This document shows positions 34,884 to 47,104 of a DNA stretch of 64,000 nt, piece after piece. Under the pieces are notes generated by a model, which saw only the letters and a program-made list of their open reading frames with translations, searched no databases and was not told where the DNA came from. The stretch is from assembly GCA_002110485.1 (NCBI GenBank), contig MOWL01000067.1:3100001-3164000 (forward strand), written 5' to 3'. Positions within the stretch are counted from its first letter, which is position 1. Each line of letters starts with the position of its first letter. A program made the translations under genes and the position numbers. This stretch comes from Emergomyces orientalis. Its lineage: Eukaryota > Ascomycota > Eurotiomycetes > Onygenales > Ajellomycetaceae.

Positions 34884-36327
34884 ATTATTCGCGAAGAGGA
34901 ATAGGCTGGGCGAAATAAAATAATGAAACACATACTTTTTGATTTGATTGGGGCGCAAGTGGCGAGGGAAGGTTTTTCGTCTTTGTTCCAACACGTGCAT
35001 GTTAACAGGATACAAGATAGAAATATTCATCTATATATATACCCATCCGGTTGTGGGCATGTTGCGAATGAAATGGAAATACAATTATTCTTTTTAGAAT
35101 GCTCCAGAACACAAACCACTCTCCATCTCCGGTTTCTCTCCTCTCTTTTCTTTTCATTTCTTTTTCATTTCAATGTTGTGCTGCTATTCGCAGTTAATGA
35201 TTTTACGCCTGGTGATGATACCTTGGTGATGCGTCAGGCTCCCTGTAACAACAACGCTCAATCACCGATCAATGTGGCAACCAAGCCATTGACGCAGATA
35301 TAATGCACCCAATTCTCGCTTCGTTCCGTGCATATAATCTTAAAACAAAAGTTCAAATATCACTTGTCATAAATTCTGGGTTTATGGATGCATAATATAA
35401 TACAAAAATTCGATCAGGAATATTGAAGATTTTTTTATTTTTATTTTTATAACGGCAACCAAACTAAATTGGCCATGATATCTGCGCATGGGGGCAAAGG
35501 GGGTTAAGTAAAGCGGATACATTAGGCTATTGCTTTTGGGTTCGGGATCCAAGTTTAACAAACGGTTTAGGAATTATTTTGGTTGGGGAAGGGGGGACGC
35601 GGGGAAGGATAGAGCAAATATTCCAAGGTTGGTCTGCAGTTTTTTGAGTCTAGCTTTTGTAAAGGGCGGAAAAAGGGGGAATGGATTAACTGGGGATGCG
35701 CTGGTAATGAAGGCCTGAAGGAGAGCAAAATCCACGAAAGGCAGATAAAATAAAATAAAACATAATATCCCCAAAACGAATACGTTTTCCGAAAGCACGA
35801 ACTCGAGAGCACGAACTAGATAAATAGAAACGTATATGCCCCTGTGTTGAACGTTTTGCTTGTTTGGGGGCACTGGTCGGTCGAACTGATGATATCTCCA
35901 GAAGTGGAATCCATGCCTTCCGCGGAGGGTTCAAGGAAGATGGGATGTTTTGGTGGCGAGGGGGAGGAAGGAAAGCATATGTAGGTAAAATATGTACGTA
36001 ATCGGAAAACAAGTACCCAAGGAAACGAAAATTAAAAGGGGAAAAGGGAACTTGGTACTTTGTCTTTTCGTCAACGATTAAAACAGATTGCCGCCCAATA
36101 ATTGGTCTCCACAGATGATTGCCAACAGATCCAGGAAGAGTCGCTGGAAGTAGCGGGGAAAATAAAAGGGAGGAAAAGAAACGAAATCAATGTTAACAGG
36201 GAAGAGGATAAAGAAAGAATAAGATAGAGCTTCAATGGCACAATTCAGGGTTTATCTCAGGCGACATGCACGGGAACATACCAACACGAAATGGGCTATT
36301 GCGTGCGAACAAACCCAGAACTAAATA
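34884..36327. other. Intergenic region between convergent genes
   Basis: Shared 3' space of CTP synthase and the DUF2841 gene. AT-rich patches (35380-35460) and T/C-rich runs near 35110-35170. No gene or RNA found. Confidence 0.55.
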
Positions 36328-38164
36328 TCATTTATATTCTGCCTCCGGCCCGCTAGTTGAATGACGTTGTGGAACCATCATATGGGGATGGTTTAGGGAC
36401 CCAGAGCGAAACGGTGGGGGAAATATAGGGCCACCATCCATCTGAGGGTGCGCACGCGCTCCCTGGATGTCACGAAGGGGAAGAGGCGCATGGGATGAAG
36501 TAGGCATCATGGGAGACATGAAGTGCTGCGGAATCATCCCAGCATTGCCGTTTCCATAGTCAACAGGGCTAAAAATTGGGTGTTGGAAAGATGTTGCCGG
36601 CCAGACGCCATAATTTCCCGCGGTTTGATTTTCTGGGAGGGAACTTCTCGGATTCATATATTGGCCTTCGGCTGGGGATTGGGACAATCCGTGGAGGTAG
36701 TTAACGTTAGCAGCAGTGGGCCTCCCATCAACTGAGCTGGGACTTCCCATAGGGGTGAATTCCTCATAATCAGATTTTATCCCCATGGGAGAGAGCGGGT
36801 TTGTTGTTCCCGATTCAAATGGGTTAGATATTGAGGGTGAGAAGACGGTATTCCTGTTCTCTGCAAAGGTAGGAATGACCCGGCTGTGTCCTGACAGTGT
36901 GTGTGGTGGCATTTGCATGCTATTTTGTTGCCCATTCAAACTCATCAGCTCTGGCTCATCTCCCTGCGTATAATTGCTGGTTGTTTCAATGTAACCTTGT
37001 TGCTCAGAATCGGAAGCAGTTTCTGAGTCCTCCCTAATATTGCGATTTGCCTTTTCTCTTTTGACAACATAAACCAAGGTATCCGCGTCTGATAAATGGA
37101 CGACTCATTAGATTATAAAGCGGGAAGGGGAGTACGGATGGAGTTTTTCACTAACCAATTTCTCCTCGCTCATAGCGCTCTTCCTCCTCCCTTACCCGGT
37201 ATATTTCATCCAAAATGGATGCTTTTTCGGCAGGCCTAGATTGTTTCTGCGCTTCTTCACCAGCTGCTTTGAGTGCCCGGGCTGTGATGCCGTGGGATTT
37301 TCTCAAATTTCGGAATATATGAATAAGAAGTTTTACTCGGGCTATGATCCATGAGCTTTTGAGATAGATAAAAGGAGGGTAAGGGAGAACTTCTTACGAA
37401 TTTTCTTTAAATGATCTGGCTCTTTATGAATCACGTCAGCAGGCCACCATTCTGGCTTAGTTTTCTCGGGATCTCTCGTCTCTCCTGGGCCTGCTTTTCC
37501 TCCATTGTATGGATGCTTCGCCTGCTTCCGGGGCTCGATGAGCTTGATATAAGCCTTTGCAATTTGGCGACAGTTGATTTGCTGGAAGGCTCTGAAGGAT
37601 TCTGAATAATAAGCCATCATTTTGTCCTCATCTCCAATGGGCAAGCCAATTTTGTTCACTGGTTGGTCTTCAAACTCGTCGTCATCTTCCTCTTCAGAAG
37701 CAGCATTTATTGTATACTCTAGTCGCTGGCGCTTTTGCGCAGGTATGGTTCTCCGGGAAGATAGATACCGGGGTCGTCTGGCTCTTGGATTGCATGTTGG
37801 GTTTGTATGGCCTATATTCCTTCTTAGCCATTGTTTTGGTAAAAAAGTATGAGGGATACAAACCTGGAAACATTGCCTGGCAGGCGTGCTGTGTAAACCG
37901 CTTTTCGAAGTCCGGAAGAAATATTTCGCTTTTATGGTCTTGCATGGACGGAGAGAGTTCATACCGGACATTCCCAGACTCGTCAAGATATGCCAAGGCG
38001 TAATGTCGGTGTGGAATGCGGATCGTAGAGCGAGATTCAACCATGAGAACATCCTTCATCATGTTAGTCCTGTGGTAATAATGTAAACGAAGCCAATATG
38101 ATATATCCACATACCGGTGAGGACTCCCAAGATTGAATCCCTTCCATCGACTCACGACAGCCAT
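36328..38164 (-). CDS. DUF2841 protein (YDR124W-like helical domain)
   Basis: Function unknown. Exons 38115-38164, 37864-38069, 37398-37811, 37156-37341 and 36328-37088 join in frame to 538 residues. After a short N-terminal part (IRIPHRHYALAYLDESG) comes a basic stretch, an acidic patch (SEEEDDDEFED), and a conserved helical block at about 150-290: ESFRAFQQINCRQIAKAYIK, then KHPYNGG, PGETRDPEKTKPEWWP and a Leu-rich helix RVKLLIHIFRNLRKSHGI. This matches my memory of the DUF2841 family found across filamentous ascomycetes, related to yeast YDR124W and to a protein of the Aspergillus hrmA-associated cluster. The last exon encodes about 250 disordered residues rich in Pro, Ser, Asn and Met. No membrane segment or signal peptide. 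The charged, disordered build would fit a nuclear protein, but that is inference. Introns are 50-70 bases. Confidence 0.78.
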
Positions 38165-41100
38165 TGCGAGGTTTCAGGCGAGACCCTGAAGCGGTATTGG
38201 CTGCAAGTCTGACGACCATGATGCTAGAATGGGGTTCCCAATGTCTTATATGATAATCCGTTTAGGTTTGTGGCACATATAAATATCGTACTGGCTGGCA
38301 CTTCCTGACATGCACTGTCACAGCCCGAAACTAGAGATACAATGAGCGATTCCAAGGCGAATTCCGATGAGTGTACCTCCGTAGATGGTACGACAATCCG
38401 TAAAGAGACCCTCGCTATCCAAATGTGGAAGGATAAAGAGGGAGAGTGGGGTAACAGGGAGTTTATCAGGATTTAAAAGAAATGACGGATGGACAATGAA
38501 TAATCGACAAGACCTCCCAATAAACTATGAAAAGGAGAGAACCAAGTTCAATTAAATGATAAAATGTAGTGACAGGATTACACTATTCGAGATATGTGGA
38601 GGCAATGCGAGTTTGTTTTTGTTGGCTGGAAATGAAAGTAGATGCCGTTTCAGTTATTGGGTACCTTTTTTCAAAGAACAATGTTGTTGACATTGGACAG
38701 AGTGTGGCCAAATCAGAACGTGGGAGGTTGGGGAAAGATAAATACGTCGAAGGTATGTTCAGTTCAGCTGGATGAAGTAGTGGGTGAAACAGGTCCTTGA
38801 TGATCTGCTAGCAAGGCAGTGGCGGCTGTTCAAAACGAGCAATGATGTCCAAGACGCATCGATTGAAATGCACAAACGTGCAAGCTGGCTGCACGGCAAG
38901 CTGCTTTTGCTCCCCCGGTTCAACTACCCCTCCACCTGCAGCGTGATCCGACAATTCCTGTTGATTGCTGGGGGCCAAGCTCCCCAAGTGGCTTGTCGTT
39001 TCTCGAGTTGGATCCACCCACTAGGGCTAACAGTAAATGGGGGGCGATCAGGGTGGTCCGGTAGCAAGAATGATTCGTGAGCAGCCGCCAAGAGACGGAC
39101 AATGCAACAGGGACCGTGCGGAAGCTTCAAGAGAAGTCTCGAGACAGAGTCGTAGGGGGCCGAACGGAAGTGGAAATAAGATCCTGAACTTCCAAGAGAG
39201 AATACGGAGGGGCTGCTTTCAGGAACCCAGAAATCTTGGACGCTCCCAGGCGGTGGCTCTTATGTCCGTTTCTCGACCAGGAGTTTTACAGACGCCACCG
39301 TCATCGGGTGGCATCTCCTTTCAATGAATTATCAGAGGAAATATACAGCCATTCCTAGTGGGTTGTCATGTCAAATGCTAAATGTTATTCCTTTCTTTCA
39401 AGCAGAAGGGTAGTATTGAGCCTCCTGACAGCTGTGATTGTCTGTTCCCCATTTGAAGATTTGAAGGGGTCCAAATGATTCTAAACCTCGTTGAAGTGTG
39501 GTCCCGAAAGCCTGGTTGTTCTTCAAGTCGGGCTTCTTAGTGAGTCTGTGCCAATTGGGCAACATGAGCCCACTTAGTAATATTACATGGATACAGCAGA
39601 ACCCATCACGGATCCAGATCGAGGCTCGAGGGACAAGCAAAATCTAGATCCTGGCCCAACCGCTGTATCCGCCTCAAAATTTCATGCTTCCTGGGCCACA
39701 GTTACTTGTCCGGGTTGTCCCGCCTCCGAAGTTCGACTTTTGGCTAAGGCCTGTTAGCGCAGAACGGGAACCTTAAGGGCTTTTGGCACATTATTGGCAC
39801 ATCCAGAATCTGCAAGGTTCGATCGCGGGATCTGGGGTTGTGGGGCCGGTGCTGAATCGAGTGACTAAAATCTTTCAAGTGGCGCAAACTAACCAAACCT
39901 GACCTTGGCAAAATTGACAACCTCAAACGGGTCAGTAAAGCAAAGTTTTTCGGCGAAGAAACGACCACAAACGGGAGGGTATTAACGGGGGAAACCAAAT
40001 GGAGAAAGTTTCGGCCCGTCTGAAATCCAACAGGGCGATATGCTTGCGTCTGCCTACATGCCATAGCGACGGAGAGTGCCACCATTCACCTGGGTACACA
40101 GCAGGCTTAAGCATAGGCTCCGCACTCCGTACTTCATTTCCCCCCAGACTATTGGGTTTTATCCGTCTCTTGGCCTGCCTGGGCACTGTGGGCAGTAGCT
40201 GACCCCAGATAGGCTAGCTCAAGCCTGAATGCTTACCTGTCTTTAATAAGAGTCATCAGGCGTATAAGCCAGCCTGACTCTACCCGACGATTCGGGTCAA
40301 TAATGATCTGTGACGACGAGTTTTAGAGTAGCCCCTGGCTTTAGATACCACACCACCTAGGGGCGAGGTTGGTTAAGAAATCCGTCTCTCTGACGCAAAC
40401 AGCTGTTGCAGCAAGGTACATCTTAGAGTACAAACAGACATATGGTGAGGCCAGGCTGGCACTGCGGGTGGCAAAGGTAAATATTGTTCCTGCACGCTGT
40501 CTGATGATGGCGGCTGATTCGGTGGCCAGCATATGCATTGAAACCCGCGATGTCCAACCCTGGCTGTTGTAGATATGAATGTGGCTGTTCAGGGGAAGTT
40601 CTTTTTGTTGCCGGACGACGTACGTTGGAGGCTGAGGTGGAGCCCGGAGATTTCCTAATCTGACAATTCTGGAGCACCCAGGTTAACGGCCACTCAACGA
40701 CTCTTCAACAACATCAGCAGTTTATGCAGACCAATTACCCCCACCGCTCCTGAAAGAAACTATTCTGTGGAATCATCTTCTACTATTGCTATCCGGAGCA
40801 TGGATGGTTACTCTCCGCCACTCCACGGGAATAGCCATCATCCTTGTCGTTGGCACGGTTACAAAATGTCTAGGTTAACGCCCGAATATCCGACTCCTAT
40901 TCGTGGTAGAAAAAAAAGTCTTGAAAGCCAGAACCCTGCAAAATGAAAATCCTGAATCATCAATCCAGGAGTGAGTTTCGAGCGTCTCTGCCAGTCTCAA
41001 AATCTCATTGGCCAGCATTTACCTTCCGATCTCAGGTTCCTTAGTCGATTCAAGATGATTTGCAGGGGTACGCGGACTCTTTGCACTGATTTTCCTGCGA

Positions 41101-44100
41101 TTTGGAGCTTCTAAAAGGGACAATACCTTCGTTCCAGTCGTCAACCTGCTGGCTCATTGAGATATCCCTGTACTCGCCACCTAGAAATACAAAGTGGGGG
41201 GTTGTGAAAAGCCATGGACTCTTGTATCAAGATCTGATGGTGGAGCTCAACACGAGATAGTAGCATTGCGTCAGATGGCATCTCGCCTTGTTCCATGCAG
41301 ATCCCTTCTGTGCCTTGATCTCATGGGATCTTAGAAAGAGGTGGGTGTCTCAAGGCCCTGGAAAATGTGGGTCCCATTCGCTTCCCGCATCTCTCGAAAG
41401 ACTGCTTCTCTGCTCAGTCCTTCGCTCCCTCATCTGTTGTGTCTCGTACGTGATTATATAGTTGTCGGAGCTTTCTAATACAAGGGAAATCGAATAATAA
41501 TTTGTTTGAAGAAAGTGAGCTGCTATGCGAGTCCTTGCCCCACTCTTATTACAGCATGAGACGCCCAATGGAGTTTTGTTAAAAATCTTCGAAACTGCGG
41601 GTCAAGCCCGGACGCATTTCGCATGTATATAAAATGTGCAGCCTTTTAATTGCGGGGTTCCTGATCAAGAAAACAATGAAACGGGGGGCAGTATTCCGTG
41701 TGCTCGAAGCTAATTAATTTCAGGTGCGGTTAGCAGTTTTATCGTTACGGAGATGCAGCAGGCGGAACCCGAGTATTATTGCCGTAGTCCCTGCGACCCG
41801 AACAAGGTTGGCGGCAAAAAGTCAGTGAGAAACATGCAATGCCTGCTGGTAACAATGACGTTCTTCAAGAAAATTTTAAACCGGACGGTGACAAACCCTA
41901 TACAGTTACTTGTTTGAGCACGCATGGAGTACTTCTTGCGAAAAACTTGGACCTTAGATATAGTTACCGAGATATTTCGGAAAGCCCCTTGCTTCTGTTT
42001 TCCGGAATACCCATCCCCCCAACGGCTTCTCCAGCTCACATTGAGATTTATGGGGTATTACTTGATTTTACCGCAGGACACGCACAGTACTCTTTGGCAT
42101 GTTCCGCGACATCCTTTGGCGTCGCCAGCGGGGCGAACTCCCATACATGATATCTACTGCTAATATTATCCTCGTTGGCCCCCAGATCGTCACGCAGGCA
42201 TGCACGACACCTTGGAGAATCATAACTCGGCTTCACGCTTCAAAGCATGATTATATTACGGAGTTACATAGCACATATAACAACTCATTTACACATGGTT
42301 TATTGTATCAAGAAGAGTCTACAAATATAAAAAATGCGGAGCTATCAATCATGGAGCGAACGGCTTATCTTGAAACTGCCAGTTGCCCACGCCATGCAAA
42401 AATTGCCCAGTTACCATAACGATGCGATGATCTAGGTCCTTTTCGTGAATTTTCCTTTTTCTGCGAATTCCCCACCACCCAAGAATCGGCCACCATGTCG
42501 ATCGTCACGTTGGCAGAGATCCCTGCGTTCCCGATCTGTGAATATGGGCGGTCTCGTCCCTCACGAATCCGCCCCATGTCAATGGTGGTGCTTCTGGAGG
42601 CAAATTCCACCCCGGAATGCAATGACCAGGAGCAGATTCAAAGGCGTAGGAAAGCCACCGTGGTGGCATGCCCTAGCAGGAGTTGCGAACGGATTGTTAT
42701 TATTTATTACGAATATTAATATTTATTGATTATTTTTTTATGATTATATTGGGGAGGAATGTGAGGTTTCTCTATTTCACTGGGTCAGCCTTGTATGTAC
42801 TGCGTTCGTTATTCATGTCATCCGCCAAAATCACCACGGACGTCTTCAAGGTTTTGGGCGTTTGCAAATCGACACCTTCCAAAACTTTATCTGCTTCTCT
42901 TGGACCGATGAAATGGCGATGTGCAGCGGCACTGCCAATCCTGATCATTTTACGATCTGGAGTGGTGTCAGAGAATGCAAGCAATCGAATCTTGATATTG
43001 AATTGACATATTCAAGTTTTACCATCATTTGACGAAACCGGATAGCTACGTACGGCAAACCCACGGATGCTCCTGGTTGGGCCGTTATTTTTATTTCCTT
43101 TTTCCCTTTTTCCATTTATCCCTCCTTCCTTTTTTTTCTTCCTTTTTTTTCTTCTTTTTTGTATGTAACTTTTGTTTTTGTCACACCCATCTTTTCCGAG
43201 CCACTGGGAACAGATCATGGTGCTGAAGAAGACTTTCAAATTTTTAATTGGTCGGGTCCTCGGCTTTTTTTGTCACTTTTGCACCTGTTTTCATTTTGCA
43301 CATTTTGGGTCGGATAGTGTTTTCTTTTGACTTCAATCGGCAGAAAAAAAGAGCATTCACGGTTGTTGAGCTAAATTTGCTTTGCCTCTCTACATGAAGG
43401 TGCAAGAAATGGGCACTTGGAAGGTTGAAACTTGTTATGCCCCTGTTAGCCCGGATCTCGCTATGGCGCTCATTCGTCTTTCCCCCAATTAGCAATCACA
43501 AATTCACCCTTACTGGGAGGAAAATTTACGCCCACCAGGCCAGAATCCAGCTTCTTCCAGAGCCGCTTGTTGCCGCCATGATGCTGACAGGAAAACAACT
43601 CGGAAAACATGATGATTCACATGGGCCGATACTATTTCTTGTCGGCTGCTAGAGAGTCATGTTTAGCAACAGAAAGTTATTCTGGTGTTCCCTTCGAGAT
43701 CTCGCTTTTGTGAAACCACCGCCTTGTAAAAGGGAACGCCTTTTCGACTTGCCCCGCCATGGTCAACAAGCACCCGAAATCTAGAAGACACTAGACAGGT
43801 CTGTGTAGCACAAGCACTCCCGCCCCAATTTCGAAGTTGCAAATTTCCTTTTTGAGCAATGTAACTGAGCCCAGATCGGTCGCAGTCTGTGGTGGCGGGG
43901 GTCCCACTGGACTCAAAATGTTTTTGGCTGAAGTGGTTAAAGCCACCACAAGTTCCAAATCACGCTCCGTCCTCAAATATTATTGAAGGCATTGCAGGTC
44001 CCGCGTACCATCACCAAACAAAGGTGGTATATTTACACGCTCTCTCCCGAGGATTGCTCGACATATGAGCTCATCCGCGTGCGATTAGTCATAACCATGA

Positions 44101-47100
44101 ACAGTAAGTGTTCTAACTGGGCTATATTATGGCAGGAAACAGCCCCAAGAGCATCAAAAAAAATATACTGAGAGACTGTAGGAACCCTTGAGTGGCACTC
44201 TCACCAAATGGGCATATTTAACCATCATTATCAACCTAAAATGCTGCTACCGCCTGGTGATACAAGAGCTTGCAAGGTGCGACAGCAGGCAGTCAGGAAC
44301 ATGAAGACTCCTTGCATTATTCTGCAAAATTACCGATGGTCGGCGAGCCGTCTCCCACAGTCGCCTCCCGTCGGTTTGAGAGCATCACTATCTACAGTGG
44401 CAGGTCAAGCCGGCGGCGCGCGACTTGGTGGCCTGTGGGCGGAGAAAACAGTGGAAATAATGTATTGTTTTTCATTGCTCTGTTTGGATGATGATCTCAA
44501 TGACGGGATGTAGTGTGCACTGATGGTTGAAGTGCGCCTTGTCAATTGAATAATAGATTCAAAGCTGGAGTGCTGATGCCGCATTCAACAAACGATGGTT
44601 TATTGAACAAACAAATAGGAAAGGGATTAGTAAAAGCTCTGATAGGCACAAGTGGCTCGCTCTTTATGGAGGTTGAATAGCGTGCCGGCTAAGGTTAAAG
44701 ATCTGAATGGCGGCTTTTGCGGAGAATTTACATACTACATTCTGTGAAATGGCCAAACCCTAATCGCATCCATTGATGGCATGGCATGAAATTAAGCATC
44801 CGGGAACGTCAGAGCATTGAATGTGAATTTACCGAACCCACGGTAAAGAGAAGTTTTCACGAAGGTTGGCTTCAAAATACGACACCAAAAATTAATCATA
44901 GTCGCCGCAATAACAGCTGTAAATATCCAGAAAATGCAGTCGAAAATTCATGCTTGTTTCCACCGCTTTTTCTCGTTATATCAACGCGGAACGGCTGACA
45001 TTATTTATTGCCATGCTTCAGAAATTCGTCACCCCAGAACGAATTTCTCAAACAACAACTCCGCAAGGCAACGCCATTTAGCGCCCCATAACGCCTCATA
45101 CCAAAGTACACAGACGTCAATGCTCAACAACGATCAACCAACCAAGTCATGTCAAGCATGTTAAATGTATACACAACCCTGTTCATCATTACCTCCCACG
45201 CTCTTTGACAATTCTTCAAACGAAAATGAACAGATGAAATAGTGAACTGATAGTAAAACTTCCTATCGCCCCGGCAAGGGTTGGCCTTTTCCATGCCCGT
45301 TAAAAGCCACGGCACCTTCAGGCTTCAGTGCATGCCGCTGTCATCACAGAGACAGAAGCCTTCTCATCCAGCCAGATGCGGCGCCCAGAGCCATTATTAT
45401 TGAGACACACCCTGACACAAACGAAATCCCTCCCTCCGGGACCCCGTTCCTGATCCCCGTCTAAAATAAGTGCTCGTATTTAAATCAACGCTAATTTAAG
45501 TGGCAAGCGAACATCGCCAGGGAGGTGTTTTCCCCATCTGTTGGTCGCCCTTACTGTAAAGGCAGGGAAAGCTCATAAGCTCTGGTCAAGCGGTCGCGCC
45601 AATGCCGGGCCCCAAAACTCCACTCTAACCCTCTAAAACATCCCTGCCAGCCGCGATAAATTCCTGGACCCTTGATCTTCACAAGAAGAGTCCTAAGCGT
45701 AGCCTAAAACCAACTGGAAGGGAACCGTTTGCAGAGCCTGTTAAGTTCCACCAATTTTATCTCAAACCGCCCACACAACTTACCGCCACTCTCATTGATA
45801 ATCCATTTCCCTTTCCTGGGATAGTTGGGAAACTGAGCCACCAAGCCTTCAAAATAAGGTCTCGTGCCCATTTCTGAGCCCAATTGGTCCCGGTTGCGTC
45901 ATGCCTAATCGTTGCTTGGGCTAAAGCGAAGAATTTTGGAGCTACAAAAGTTCCCCGTGCCGCACCTTGGGGAATTCCACTTGACTGGGATATCGTATCA
46001 CCATGAGCCCAAGTGTTTCAATTCGTTTTTCCCTTGTATGTCACTTTGAAGTGATGAATGGATGGGATGTCGCGAATGCAGCCAGCTTACTCGGATAGAC
46101 AGACTCGGCGAGAATGTAAGCATGGCGTGGGGGAGGAACAAGCCTCTTTCGTTGAAAGGTTTATGCACGCCATCACAATTTGTTGACGGAAGCCGCGTCA
46201 CTGGTACATCAGGCATATCGTGACGATGGGGAGTCTGTTTGAGACATGGGTACTCTTCTTTTCAGATTTTGCTGAATGAATCCATACTTTCTACCCATGT
46301 GCCCCAATGGTTTTATTTTACTATCGAACCGGGACCGGAAGCGGGAAGTAGTGAAGAAGCCTCCGCGACATGGGGGAGAAAAGCGGGTTGTACGGCCCCA
46401 CGCGAATTTACTCTTCCCGTTTCAGCTTCGGAACCATTTCTCTACAGACGGTAATAACAGAGCAGGATTAGGGAAACAAAAGGGGTTCCTCAGGCAGACA
46501 CAGAGGGGCAAATATCAGGAGGGAAAAAAAGCAAAATGGATGAGGCCTTGCCCTCTTATGCCGCTTGTGCAGGGAAGGCGCTCGACATCCCATCCTCTTA
46601 GTTCTCCCCATCCATCCTCCCGCAAACGAGAAAGGAAGCACGAGAAAAGGGAAATAAACAATCCCAGTCAATAATTGTCTCAATATAAGTAATTTTGAAC
46701 TCTTTAAATGTCTACTTTTGTTCCTTTCCCAGCTTTTGGGTTTCTATTAGCATACCGGCAGCCCGGTCAATCCGGCTTCCCCGGCGCACTAAAACAGAAA
46801 ATCGAATAAGAAAATTCCAAAAAAAGTGTACGAAACATGATCGAACGGTGTGAATAATCAAAAAGCTACGCCTCAAAATCCCGACAAAAATCGCCAATCA
46901 AAATACAAGGAGGAGAGGCTGGAGCGAAAACAAAACACAATATTGAACATTGTGGCACGTATATGTACAAGATTTCTCCTTCTCCCTCCAGTTCCTTCTG
47001 TCGCTGTACAGCCACTCCTCCATTGGTATGGCGATGGAGGGGTGGGGCTAAAAATGAACACAATCCAAAACTAGAAATAAGAGACATATCCCTTTCTTCC

Positions 47101-47104
47101 CTGT
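38165..47104. other. Gene-poor stretch of about 8.9 kb
   Basis: No open frame above about 135 codons on either strand and none with a domain, membrane or repeat pattern I recognise. Base composition looks ordinary by eye, not the AT-rich pattern left by repeat-induced point mutation. I see no terminal repeats, reverse transcriptase or transposase fragments, and no tRNA. Small polypyrimidine runs occur at 43090-43170. It should hold the promoter of the DUF2841 gene (near 38200) and the 3' flank of the ABC transporter (near 47000). It could contain long non-coding RNA, an extinct gene or element too decayed to read by eye, or many-exon genes with very short exons. Confidence 0.5.

Noticed and set aside
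34991..34996. CACGTG downstream of CTP synthase
   Set aside because: It lies in a 3' flank between convergent genes, where a promoter role is unlikely; the hexamer is expected several times by chance in 64 kb.
39816..39826. tRNA B-box-like sequence
   Set aside because: GGTTCGATCGC is one mismatch from the B-box consensus, but no A-box or cloverleaf stems could be found upstream.
38165..47104. RIP-mutated retrotransposon as an explanation for the gene-poor stretch
   Set aside because: The stretch is not AT-rich by eye, no long terminal repeats were spotted, and no reverse transcriptase, integrase or transposase motif was seen in any frame.
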